Below, one piece after another: positions 8,282 through 16,885 of a stretch of DNA of 64,000 bases. How positions within the stretch are numbered: position 1 is the stretch's first letter; the number at the start of each line of letters is the position of its first letter. This DNA is from Hymenobacter swuensis DY53. Its GTDB lineage: Bacteria > Bacteroidota > Bacteroidia > Cytophagales > Hymenobacteraceae. The translations under genes and the position numbers were made by a program. The notes below the pieces were generated by a model, which was given only the letters and a program-made list of their open reading frames with translations, was not told the DNA's origin and made no database searches. The stretch is taken from contig NZ_CP007145.1 in assembly GCF_000576555.1 (NCBI RefSeq), forward strand, positions 1,488,001 to 1,552,000, read 5' to 3'.

Positions 8282-10480
8282 ATGTACATACCGCTAATAG
8301 TCCCTGACTGCCCTTCCGCAAGTCCTGCCGTGCCTACCCAACCTGTCTTACCTTCCGTTGCTGTTCCTGCTTCTCGCCGCCGTTGGGGCCATTGGCTGCT
8401 GGTAGTGGTAGGGTTATTGGCCGTAGGAATATGGGCCGGACTCACGTTCTGGCTCGACCCCTGGTTGCGCCGCGCGCTGCAGGAGAAAGTACAGACCGCC
8501 AGCCATGGCCGCTACCAGTTGCGCATCGGTGAGCTGCACACCAGCCTCTGGCACCGCCGCGCCGAACTGCGCGCCCTGCACCTGCGCACCGTCGGGCGTA
8601 CGGCTGATTCGGCGCGGCTGCCGCAGGTGGAAGCTACGTTGGGTACGCTACAAATAGCGGGCGTTGGCCTATGGCAGCTGCTCCGGCGCAGCGAAGTTCC
8701 GCTGGATAGTGTGACGCTTAATGCTGTGACCGTGCAGCTGAGTGGCTGGCCCCAAAGCGCGTCCGCGTTGCCCCTGCACCGGCAGTTGCCAATAGAAGGG
8801 CTGCTGATTGGCAAAGTAGTCGTGCGGCACGCCCAGGGTTTGTACGGTGCGGCAAATACACCTGCCGTACGAATAGGGGATGCGACTTTGTTACTCTGGG
8901 ATGTGCGATTCAGTGCGGCCGGCGCGGCCGATTCCAGCCGTATCGGGTACGCGGCGGCCGTGGCAGTGGAGGTCCGCAACCTGATGGCCCAGGTGCCCGG
9001 CCACCAGCTGCGCCTGCGCCGCCTGATGGCAGCCTCCGGGTCGCGGCGGCTGGAAGCCGATTCCATGACCATTCATCCGTTGCAAAGCATCACCTCCCGG
9101 CGAAGCCGCAATGTGCGGGTGAGTCTGGCCTTGCCTCGGCTGGTACTGACCGGGGTAGATGCCGCAGGCCTTACGCGCCGGCAGTTTCAGGCCGATTCGT
9201 TGTGGGTTGCCTCCCCCCGGATGGCCCTGACGCTGCCCGCCCGCAAACCACCCGCGCTGCACGAAGCACTGGCCCCGTATCTGCGCCAGTGCCAGTTGAA
9301 AACTTTAGTAGTTACCAATGGGCAGGTGCGAATAGCCGGTACAGAGCTGGCCCCGGCCGTGGCCGATGTGCATATCACCGGTTCCCGGGTGCAGGTGTTG
9401 CCGTATGCTGGCCGGCCGGTGGGCATGTACTACGCGCAGGCCTGGCGGGTACAAACCGGCCGCGCCACGGCCACGCTCAACGCGCCGTACTACCACCTGG
9501 CTTGGCAGCGGCTGCGTGCCGATACACGAGCGGGCCGGCTACAGCTGACGAACATAGCGTTAATGCCCACGATGTCGGTGGTGGAGCTGGCGCAGAGCAA
9601 GGGCCATCAGGCGGCCCACGTAACGGCTCGTATCTCTGAGCTGGCACTTACCGGGCTCGATTTCCCGGCGGCCCTGAACCAGGCGCAGCTGCGGGCTGCT
9701 ACTCTTACAGTGCGTGCTCCCCGCGTCACTACCCGGAGCGACGGGCGCTTTCCGATCAATCCGGCCATTTCCCGCGTGACGCCCGAGGCTCTGGGGCGGG
9801 TGCCGTTCCGCTTTGCTCTGCAGCTGCTACAGGTCAGGCAGGCCACTATCACCATGCTGTACCGGTCCCCACGCAGCCCACAGCCCGGCTCCCTACAGAT
9901 AACCCGGTTTGCGGGTACGCTGCGCAACCTCAGCAACGACCCGCGCCGCATGAATGCCACGCACCCTCTTACCGGGGAGGCCAGCGGCCGGCTCCAGAAT
10001 CAGTGCCTGGCCCGCCTGACGCTGCGGGCAAATCTGCTGGACCCGGCCGGGCGGCATACCGTTACGGGTGTGTTCGGGGCAGCTCCTTTAGCCATCCTCA
10101 ACGCCATGACGGTGCCAACCCGGGGCCTGGGTTTCAAGAGCGGCCAGATAAACAGGATTCGCTTTCAGATGGAGCTAAGCCAAGCTGCCGCCGAGGGGAC
10201 CATGTGGGGGCACTACACCGACCTGAAACTGCAGCTGCTTAACCGCCAGAACAAGCCGGGGTTGCTGCACCGCGCCGGGACTTCCCTGGTCAACGGCATT
10301 TTTATTCGGGACAACAACCCCCGACGGCCCGGGCAGCCGCTGCAGTCGGGGCGGATGAGTTCGGGTCGGGAGCGGCGTTTTTCGGTGTTTTCGCTGTGGC
10401 GGCAGGGGCTGGTGAGCGGCTTGCTGAACAGTGCCGGAGTACCCTCGGGGCTGGCCAAAAAACTCAGTGAAGGAGAATAG
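8282..10480 (+). CDS. AsmA-like membrane-anchored protein
   Basis: The protein has 732 residues. A proline-rich cytoplasmic N-terminus of about 35 residues precedes one transmembrane helix (about 38-60, WLLVVVGLLAVGIWAGLTFW). A long periplasmic beta-rich repeat region follows, with recurrent strands such as VTLNAVTVQLSGW and VEVRNLMAQVPGHQLRLRRL. This architecture matches AsmA/TamB-like and DUF748 proteins, which are linked to outer-membrane lipid transport or assembly. The start at 8282 keeps the helix inside the expected region. The gene stands alone and ends in a strong hairpin shared with the convergent SMP-30-like gene. Confidence 0.7.
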   Translation: MYIPLIVPDCPSASPAVPTQPVLPSVAVPASRRRWGHWLLVVVGLLAVGIWAGLTFWLDPWLRRALQEKVQTASHGRYQLRIGELHTSLWHRRAELRALHLRTVGRTADSARLPQVEATLGTLQIAGVGLWQLLRRSEVPLDSVTLNAVTVQLSGWPQSASALPLHRQLPIEGLLIGKVVVRHAQGLYGAANTPAVRIGDATLLLWDVRFSAAGAADSSRIGYAAAVAVEVRNLMAQVPGHQLRLRRLMAASGSRRLEADSMTIHPLQSITSRRSRNVRVSLALPRLVLTGVDAAGLTRRQFQADSLWVASPRMALTLPARKPPALHEALAPYLRQCQLKTLVVTNGQVRIAGTELAPAVADVHITGSRVQVLPYAGRPVGMYYAQAWRVQTGRATATLNAPYYHLAWQRLRADTRAGRLQLTNIALMPTMSVVELAQSKGHQAAHVTARISELALTGLDFPAALNQAQLRAATLTVRAPRVTTRSDGRFPINPAISRVTPEALGRVPFRFALQLLQVRQATITMLYRSPRSPQPGSLQITRFAGTLRNLSNDPRRMNATHPLTGEASGRLQNQCLARLTLRANLLDPAGRHTVTGVFGAAPLAILNAMTVPTRGLGFKSGQINRIRFQMELSQAAAEGTMWGHYTDLKLQLLNRQNKPGLLHRAGTSLVNGIFIRDNNPRRPGQPLQSGRMSSGRERRFSVFSLWRQGLVSGLLNSAGVPSGLAKKLSEGE

Positions 10481-10526
10481 CCCGTTACGCTGCCGGGGCA
10501 AAAGCCGGGGGAGCATAACGGGCTAT
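10477..10526. terminator. Bidirectional terminator hairpin
   Basis: A 15-bp stem (ATAGCCCGTTACGCT with one wobble) overlaps the stop codon of the AsmA-like gene and lies upstream of the end of the convergent gene. Confidence 0.7.
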
Positions 10527-10548
10527 CAGGCAATGATGTGAGCAGGCT

Positions 10549-11556
10549 CTAGAACTTCACCCGGGCAATGGTGAATACCGATACGGGCGGGTTCTGGCTG
10601 GCCTGCAAAGCGTTGAGGTTGGAGTACAGCACGTAGCTGTCGGCACCCTCACGGCGGGCCAGGGTAGTAGGGTACTGCGGCGGCGTGCTGAACGTACCCG
10701 ATACCGTCGCCGTGGCCCAGGCATCGGCCGAGGTGAGTCGGTACACTTTAGCCTGGGCGTTGGTTACCACCTGCAGCGTATTGTTATCCTGCAGCAGCAG
10801 GCCATCGGCACCCATCAGATTTTGGGCACTGGCTACCTTGGTGAAAGCCGTGGGGTTGGTCAGCGGGACCTTGAACAGCACGCCTTCGTTGGATTTAGCC
10901 ACCAGCAGGTACCCATCCGGATGGTACACAATACCATTGAGGCCAAAAGCTCCGGCCGGCGCGGCCAACTGCGCATTTTCCAGAAAAATGGTAGCCACAC
11001 CCTGCACATCCACTTTGTAGATGATAGGAGAAAAACTGTCGGTGACGTACGCGTTGCCCTGGGCATCCACGGCAATATCATTGGCAAAATGGTTCTGCCC
11101 GGGGCGCAGGGCCCCCAAGTCGGTGTAGCTGAGGCGCTGGCCGTTGGCCCGGTTGAAGCTGGCCAGACCGGCTAGCTTGCGCTGGGTAGCGGTAGAAGTA
11201 CGCGCCGTGTTATAGCCCGGGTCAGACACGGCCACCAGCAGCCGGTTACGGCCCTCATCCAGACGCATCCCGATGGTGGAAATCAGCACGGCATCGTCGG
11301 CAAACTGCGTATAGGTGCCGTCGTCCTTCACCTGCCCGATGGCCCCGCGCGTTTGGGAACTCACGAAAAAGCGGTTGTCGGTGGCATCGTACTGCACGCC
11401 TTCGGGGTAGAGGCCCGCCTGCGTAAAAGCCACCGCGTCGGGCACGCCGGGGGAGGTGGTTTCATCGTCGTCATCGGAACAGGCAGGTGCCAGTAGGGCC
11501 GTAAGCAACAAGGCGGCCAGGGTGCGGACCGGAAAAACAGGAAGAGAAACAGGCAT
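10549..11556 (-). CDS. SMP-30/gluconolactonase-like lipoprotein
   Basis: Starting from the ATG at 11556, the 335-residue product has a signal (MPVSLPVFPVRTLAALLLTA) and a lipobox Cys in LAPACSDDDDE. The following acidic run is typical of Bacteroidota surface lipoproteins. The body is a beta-propeller with FFVSSQTRGAIGQV, FANDIAVDAQGNAYVTDSFS, LNGIVYHPDGYLLVAKS and GADGLLL motifs, as in SMP-30/NHL-like sugar-lactone hydrolases. The open frame extends upstream to 11727, but that sequence overlaps the promoter side of the neighbouring gene and lacks a signal. The substrate is unknown. Confidence 0.8.
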   Translation of the reverse strand: MPVSLPVFPVRTLAALLLTALLAPACSDDDDETTSPGVPDAVAFTQAGLYPEGVQYDATDNRFFVSSQTRGAIGQVKDDGTYTQFADDAVLISTIGMRLDEGRNRLLVAVSDPGYNTARTSTATQRKLAGLASFNRANGQRLSYTDLGALRPGQNHFANDIAVDAQGNAYVTDSFSPIIYKVDVQGVATIFLENAQLAAPAGAFGLNGIVYHPDGYLLVAKSNEGVLFKVPLTNPTAFTKVASAQNLMGADGLLLQDNNTLQVVTNAQAKVYRLTSADAWATATVSGTFSTPPQYPTTLARREGADSYVLYSNLNALQASQNPPVSVFTIARVKF

Positions 11557-11620
11557 AACGCGGAATTGGATGTTGGTACATCCGTGCTTACGGCGTGCGT
11601 ACGGCTTCGCCCGTGTAGAA

Positions 11621-12040
11621 TTATGCCGACATAGGCGGCCCCGACACCTGTTGCTGCCGGAGCCAGTAGTAAGCCGTAGCCAGATCATCAAAGGATGCCA
11701 CCGTGGGGTTGGCCAGGTACTGCACAATGGCTTCCGAGGCCCGGCGCTGCGGAAAAGTGGGAGCGTATACCCAGGCCATGTAGTGCAGGCCCGCGGTATG
11801 CATCGTCCGCAGCCAGCTAATACCCCATTCCGTTACCTGAAAAGATGGGTGCGTGATGTTGGTATTGTCGTTCAGGATTTTGGCGACGGGCCGCTGGCGT
11901 ATCACCTCCAAAATCAGCAGGCAGCCCTGCCGCGTCGAGTCTTGGTTATGTACGCCCTGCCAGTTCACGTATAGCCACTGGTTGTCGTGGTCGTAGCTGA
12001 TGGTTAGTTGTGGTAGTTCCAGAATAAGTTCGAGTTGCAT
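11621..12040 (-). CDS. STAS/SpoIIAA-like protein, paralogue of the gene at 43727-44134
   Basis: This 139-residue cytosolic protein has the pattern ISYDHDNQWLYVNWQG, then a helix with RQRPVAKILNDN, then a Trp-rich helix, AWVYAP, and a closing ASFDDLATAYYWLRQ helix. The same ordered motifs occur in the protein at 43727-44134 (ISYDPDHQWLYVEWKG, RQRPCYKMLNDN, VAWVCPA, LLFDDVAAAYAWLLRQ), so the two are paralogues. The alternating strand/helix order and the KxLNDN turn resemble SpoIIAA/STAS-like domains that bind partner proteins or lipids. The true function is unknown. Both copies stand as single genes. Confidence 0.7.
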   Translation of the reverse strand: MQLELILELPQLTISYDHDNQWLYVNWQGVHNQDSTRQGCLLILEVIRQRPVAKILNDNTNITHPSFQVTEWGISWLRTMHTAGLHYMAWVYAPTFPQRRASEAIVQYLANPTVASFDDLATAYYWLRQQQVSGPPMSA

Positions 12041-12278
12041 AGAGGCAGGTAGAGCAGCAAGGGTGGGATACGGTAGTAGAACAAGCGGATAGCAGCTGGA
12101 AAAACGATAATCCGGCAGACCTTGTTGCCTGAAATACGGCCAGCTGCAACAAGTTTGGGGCTGATTATGTGTAGGAACACGAAATAATGCGCTAGGGGGA
12201 ATAAATACGCGGCCTGTCTCCGATTAGATGTGTTTCCCTGCTACCTTGGAAAACCAAACCTGCCTCTTCCTGCACCGT

Positions 12279-13910
12279 ATGAACCGCCGAATTTTCCTGC
12301 GTAACGGCTCCCTCGCCGGCCTCGCTCTCTCCACCGTTTCCCTTGCCGCCTGTTCCTCTGGCTCCGATAAGCCTGCCACGCCTGCTACTGATGCTGCTGC
12401 CAGTCCCGTCGCCGGTTTCGAGTTGCACGAAGCCACCGTGGCCGATTTGCAGGAGAAGATGAAAAGCGGTCAGCTTACGGCCCGCCGCATCACGGAACTG
12501 TACTTAGAGCGCATTAAACAGCTCGACAAAGCCGGCCCGAAACTCCATGCCGTGCTGGAAACCAACCCTGACGCCCTCAAGCTTGCCGATCAGCTGGATG
12601 AGGAGCGCAAAAGCGGCAAGCTGCGTGGCCCGCTGCACGGGATTCCGGTGCTCATCAAGGACAACATCAACACCGCCGATCAGCAGCAGACTACCGCCGG
12701 CTCCCTGGCCCTGGCCGGCCACAAGGCGCAACAGGATGCCTTTATTATCAAAAAGCTACGCGAAGCCGGGGCTATTGTGCTGGGCAAAACCAACCTGAGC
12801 GAATGGGCCAACTTCCGCTCCACGCGCAGCACCAGCGGCTGGAGCAGCCGGGGCGGTCAGACCAAAAACCCGTACATCCTCGACCGCACGCCCAGTGGTT
12901 CCAGCTCCGGCTCGGGCGTGGCGGCGGCGGCTAACTTCTGCGCTTTGGCCATCGGCACCGAAACAGATGGTTCCATTGTGTCGCCGGCCTCCTGCTGCGG
13001 GCTGGTGGGCTTCAAGCCGACGGTGGGCCTGTGGAGCCGCGCGGGCATCATCCCTATTTCCGCCACCCAGGACACGGCCGGCCCCATGACCCGCACCGTC
13101 CGCGACGCGGCTATTCTGCTGGGGGCGTTGGCCGGTGAGGACGCCGATGATGCCGTGACCAAGGAAAGCACCGGCAAAATTCAGTCCGATTACACGAAAT
13201 TTCTGACGCCGAACGGCCTCAAAGGCAAACGCCTCGGGGTGGAGAAAGGCCACCTGAAAGGCTCCTCCGATGCCATTGCCCTGCTGCAAGCAGCCTTGGA
13301 AGTGCTGAAGGCCCAGGGTGCGACCATTGTGGAGGTAGAGGTGGAAAAGCAAACTGACCCGTTGGGGGAGGCTGAGTACGACGTGCTGCTCTACGAGTTC
13401 AAGGACGGCGTGAACAAGTACCTGGCCACGGCCGGCGCGGGCGTGAAAACCCTCTCGGATGTCATCCGCTTCAACACCGAAAACAAGCCCAAAGCCATGC
13501 CCTTCTTCCAGCAGGAAATTCTGGAAGCCTCCGAGAAGCTGGACGGCCTCAGCAGCCCCAAGTACCAGGCAGCGCTACGCAAGTCGCACCAGGGAGCCCG
13601 CGCTGCTCTAGATGGCGTGCTGCGCGAAAACAAGCTCGACGGCATCGTGGCCATTACCAACGCTCCCGCCCGTTGCATCGACCTGATTAACGGCGACGGA
13701 GGCGGCGGCCCGGGGTTTTCGTCGCCGGCGGCTATGGCGGGTTATCCGCACATTACGGTGCCCATGGGCCAGGCGCACGGCTTGCCGGTAGGCCTCTCCT
13801 TCGTGGGCGGCGCGTACCAGGAAGGCCCCTTGCTGACGTTGGCTTATGCGTACGAGCAGGCCTCGAAAAAGCGGGTTGCTCCGGAATTCAAGGCTCCGTT
13901 TGTGGGGTAG
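12279..13910 (+). CDS. Amidase signature family enzyme, exported lipoprotein
   Basis: This 543-residue protein starts at the ATG at 12279. The N-terminus MNRRIFLRNGSLAGLALS has a twin-arginine-like motif, and a lipobox Cys follows in VSLAACSSG. The amidase signature core is intact: the catalytic Lys in HGIPVLIKDNI, the cis-Ser segment SGSSSGSGVAAAANF, and GTETDGSIVSPASCCGLVGF with the nucleophilic Ser. Family members hydrolyse amide bonds of small amides, peptides or amidated amino acids in Bacteroidota periplasms. An upstream in-frame ATG at 12228 adds only 17 residues that do not look like a signal. The gene is monocistronic. Confidence 0.9.
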   Translation: MNRRIFLRNGSLAGLALSTVSLAACSSGSDKPATPATDAAASPVAGFELHEATVADLQEKMKSGQLTARRITELYLERIKQLDKAGPKLHAVLETNPDALKLADQLDEERKSGKLRGPLHGIPVLIKDNINTADQQQTTAGSLALAGHKAQQDAFIIKKLREAGAIVLGKTNLSEWANFRSTRSTSGWSSRGGQTKNPYILDRTPSGSSSGSGVAAAANFCALAIGTETDGSIVSPASCCGLVGFKPTVGLWSRAGIIPISATQDTAGPMTRTVRDAAILLGALAGEDADDAVTKESTGKIQSDYTKFLTPNGLKGKRLGVEKGHLKGSSDAIALLQAALEVLKAQGATIVEVEVEKQTDPLGEAEYDVLLYEFKDGVNKYLATAGAGVKTLSDVIRFNTENKPKAMPFFQQEILEASEKLDGLSSPKYQAALRKSHQGARAALDGVLRENKLDGIVAITNAPARCIDLINGDGGGGPGFSSPAAMAGYPHITVPMGQAHGLPVGLSFVGGAYQEGPLLTLAYAYEQASKKRVAPEFKAPFVG

Positions 13911-14390
13911 ACGCACCCCGACAGCTGTAAGCGCAATACTCCGGGCCGGCGGCGCCTCGGGGCGGTAGTCCGACTACTGCCCCGAGGCGCCGCCGGCTGT
14001 GTTGGGTAGACTAACAAGGCGACGGAAAGAGCAGGTTTTTACTTGTTTTTTAAGTGTGCGGTATCAGCATCATGCTACTTGCTCAGGTGGGAGAAAGGAA
14101 GGAGAAGGGCGTTTCCCCGGGTGTGTCGTAGGTGTTTCGCTCACCGTAGCAGACAGGAAGGCCAGGAGTATCGGCCTTGGAAGTTTCGCTGGAAGCTGGC
14201 TTATTTGAGCCGTATATCCCTGACGTAAAGCTGCCTGTGGTAGCCTGTTTAGGGTTGTTTCTCCGCATTGATGCAGGATATAGCTGGCCCGATGGTACCT
14301 GCTTCCTGTTACCGCTGTCGGCCGGGCAGGCAGGCAGGCAGTTCTGACCCGCTCTTTCGAACACCCTACCACCACAACCTTTCTACACCC
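13911..14390. other. Intergenic stretch between amidase and metalloprotease genes
   Basis: These 480 bases carry no gene I can support. They hold the 25-bp perfect hairpin at 13945-13997 and, further on, a mixed-composition leader upstream of the metalloprotease, with no clear -7 box. Confidence 0.5.
13945..13997. repeat. Perfect 25-bp inverted repeat with 3-base loop
   Basis: The arm at 13945-13969 is exactly complementary to 13973-13997 and is separated from it by CCG. It lies 34 bases after the amidase stop and has no T tract on either side. It may act as a mRNA-stabilising or rho-independent-like stop hairpin, or be a palindromic repeat copy. Confidence 0.75.
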
Positions 14391-16826
14391 ATGAAAAAAC
14401 TCTATTCCTACGGGGTAGGTGCGGCCCTGCTGTTGGGCGGGCTGCCCACCCAGGCTCAGAACCGGCCCGCCGGCCCGGCGTATTCTCTTGGTACCACCCA
14501 GGCCCTGGTGCAGCAGCTCGAAACCCAGGTTGCCGCCGATGCCGCCCGCCGCCAGAGCCCCACGGTGGGATTGCAAGTATCGGCCACCAAAACCTTTACC
14601 GGCAAAGTCAACTTCCGTCAGAACCTCAGCAAAACCGGGGAATACGTGGTGGGGGAAATCCAGGATGTACCCAATTCCTCCTTCTTTCTGCGGATTGAAG
14701 GCGCAACCGTGGAAGGCAATATCCTGCTGAAAAACACGAAGCAGGCCTACCGATATTCGGCTGATAAGGAGGGCAGGGTGATAGTGCAGGAGGTGGATAT
14801 CGACAAGGTTATCTGCATTGACTACAACAAGCCCGTGGGCTACCGTGACCCAGTGCCCACGCCCGCTACGGCCAACCGGGCGGCAGTAGTTTCGCTGCAG
14901 AGCTACCCCGGTGCCCGGGGCTGCATCATGCTCGACTTTGATGGGTATTACGTGCCGGCCGGTGGCCGCTGGAACAACGGCAACCCCATTAACGCGGCCG
15001 GCTCCGGCATGAGCGACGCCGCCATTCAGGAGTTCTGGGAGGTAGTCAGTGAAGATTACCGGCCCTTCAGCATGAACGTCACGACCGACGAGAATGTGTT
15101 TAATTCCTACCCCAAGAACATGCGCATGCGGTGCGTGGTAACGCCCACCAACACGGCCGCCCCGGGCGCAGGCGGCGTGGCCTACATCGGGGCCTTCAGC
15201 CAGAATACCGACGAGCCGTGCTGGGTGTTTGTGCTGGCGGGCAAATCGGGCGGCGACGCGGCTTCCCACGAGGTGGGCCACACCATGGGCCTGGGCCATG
15301 ACGGCCGTAACAACCCCGCCGAAGGCTACTATACCGGCCAGGATAATTCGGGCCCCTGGGCCCCCATTATGGGTGCTGGCTATTACAAGCCGGTGGCGCA
15401 GTGGAGCCGGGGCGAGTACAACCGGGCCAACAACCAGCAAGACGACCTGGCAATTCTGGCCAGCACTACCTGGAACGTAGGCTACCGCAACGACGACCAC
15501 AGCAACGGCCTGGCCGGGGCCACGGCGCTGGCCCGTAGCGGCAACAGTCTGTCCGGCTCGGGCATCATTGAGCGGACCGTCGACCAGGATTATTTCTCCT
15601 TTTCCACCAGCGGCGGCGCGGTTAGCCTGAACCTGAGCACGGTAGGCCGGCACGGCAACCTGGATATCGTGGGCCGCCTATTCAACAGCAGCGGCGGCCT
15701 AGTGGGCACCTACGATACCCAGGGCAGTCTTAGCACCACGCTTAGTGCCAACCTGGGCGCGGGCACGTACTATCTCCAGATTGACGGTACCAGCTTCGGC
15801 AACCCCGCTACCGATGGCTATTCCGATTACGCCTCGCTGGGCACGTTCAGCATCTCGGGTACGGCTCCGGCCGCTGTCAGTGGCGTGGCTACCGTCTTCA
15901 AGGACTGCAACTACACCGGCACGGCGGTTAGCCTGGCCGTGGGCGACTACAACCTGGCCGCTATGCAGGCCCGGGGTATTCTCAATGACGATATTTCGTC
16001 CCTGACCGTAACCGGCGGCTACCAAGTGGTACTGTACGAAAACGACAATTTCACTGGTACGTCGCTCACCATTACGGGGGGCAATACCTGTCTGGTTGGC
16101 AACGCGCTGGGTACGGGTAACTGGAACGACAAAGCCACCTCGCTACGGGTGCAGCCGGCCAGCAGCGCATTCAGTATAACCTTGCAGGCCGAAGCTGCCA
16201 GCGTAAACAACGGCATGATGGTAGAAGCTTGCTCGGAAGGCGGCCAGAACGTGGGCTACGTGGACGCGGGCGACTATTTGGTGTGGAACGGCATCAATTT
16301 CCCCACCTCGGGCACCTATACCATCGAGTACCGCGTAGCCAGTCCTTCGGGCGGCACTATTTCGGCAGACCTGAACGCGGGCGGTATTCAGTTCGGTAAC
16401 TCAGCCATTCCCGGCACCGGCGGCTGGCAAACATGGACCACCGTGGCCAAAACTGTGACTATCAACGCCGGAACCTACAATTTCGGCATCTACGCGCAAA
16501 CCGGCGGCTGGAACCTCAACTGGGTGCGAATTACCAAGGCAGGCGTGGCTCGCACGGCATCCGTAGCCACCTCCGGCACCAGCCTGGGTGATGCGGCCGA
16601 GGTGCTGGAACTCTACCCGAATCCGGTAACCGACCGGCTGCTGCTGCGTGCGGCGCAGGACCTGACTGGCAGTCAGTACCAGATTCTGGACAGCTGGGGC
16701 CGGCCGGTTCTTAGTGGGACCGGGGGTACAGGTAGCATCGATGTATCGGGCCTGAAACCGGGAATGTACGTGCTGCGGCTGCTTTCCGCCGATAAAGAGC
16801 CGGTGACGCGCCGCTTCCAGAAATAG
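14391..16826 (+). CDS. Secreted zinc metalloprotease with PPC, crystallin, CBM6 and T9SS domains
   Basis: The protein has 811 residues from the ATG at 14391, with signal MKKLYSYGVGAALLLGGLPT. The metzincin-type catalytic site reads HEVGHTMGLGHD (His293, Glu294, His297, His303), and the Met-turn is PIMGAGYY (Met327). Next come a bacterial pre-peptidase C-terminal domain (about 395-495), a beta/gamma-crystallin-like domain (about 503-590, ATVFKDCNYTGTAVSL and VVLYENDNFTGTSL), and a CBM6 (about 595-720). A T9SS sorting domain ends the protein (from about 740, LELYPNPVTDRLLL). It is therefore a cell-surface or secreted protease with polysaccharide-binding modules. The CBM6 closely resembles the second CBM6 of the chitinase at 18464. 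Two downstream glycosidases suggest joint attack on a protein-polysaccharide matrix. Confidence 0.88.
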   Translation: MKKLYSYGVGAALLLGGLPTQAQNRPAGPAYSLGTTQALVQQLETQVAADAARRQSPTVGLQVSATKTFTGKVNFRQNLSKTGEYVVGEIQDVPNSSFFLRIEGATVEGNILLKNTKQAYRYSADKEGRVIVQEVDIDKVICIDYNKPVGYRDPVPTPATANRAAVVSLQSYPGARGCIMLDFDGYYVPAGGRWNNGNPINAAGSGMSDAAIQEFWEVVSEDYRPFSMNVTTDENVFNSYPKNMRMRCVVTPTNTAAPGAGGVAYIGAFSQNTDEPCWVFVLAGKSGGDAASHEVGHTMGLGHDGRNNPAEGYYTGQDNSGPWAPIMGAGYYKPVAQWSRGEYNRANNQQDDLAILASTTWNVGYRNDDHSNGLAGATALARSGNSLSGSGIIERTVDQDYFSFSTSGGAVSLNLSTVGRHGNLDIVGRLFNSSGGLVGTYDTQGSLSTTLSANLGAGTYYLQIDGTSFGNPATDGYSDYASLGTFSISGTAPAAVSGVATVFKDCNYTGTAVSLAVGDYNLAAMQARGILNDDISSLTVTGGYQVVLYENDNFTGTSLTITGGNTCLVGNALGTGNWNDKATSLRVQPASSAFSITLQAEAASVNNGMMVEACSEGGQNVGYVDAGDYLVWNGINFPTSGTYTIEYRVASPSGGTISADLNAGGIQFGNSAIPGTGGWQTWTTVAKTVTINAGTYNFGIYAQTGGWNLNWVRITKAGVARTASVATSGTSLGDAAEVLELYPNPVTDRLLLRAAQDLTGSQYQILDSWGRPVLSGTGGTGSIDVSGLKPGMYVLRLLSADKEPVTRRFQK

Positions 16827-16839
16827 GTGTCATCAACTT

Positions 16840-16877
16840 CAGCGGGTAAGGTCAGGCGGCCTTACCCGCTGTTTTTT
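16840..16877 (+). terminator. Terminator/attenuator hairpin before the GH128 gene
   Basis: The arms CAGCGGGTAAGG and its complement are followed by six T residues. The hairpin ends only eight bases before the ATG at 16886, so it terminates the protease transcript and also sits in the GH128 leader. Confidence 0.75.
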
Positions 16878-16885
16878 ATCAACCC

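Noticed and set aside
8043..8321. Minus-strand frame of 92 codons with a hydrophobic start upstream of the AsmA-like gene
   Set aside because: It overlaps the AsmA-like start, has no lipobox or family motif and no convincing translation signal.
14070..15653. Minus-strand reading frame of 527 codons opposite the metalloprotease
   Set aside because: The composition is that of an antisense frame (Gly/Val/His rich) and the plus strand encodes an intact, multi-domain protein.
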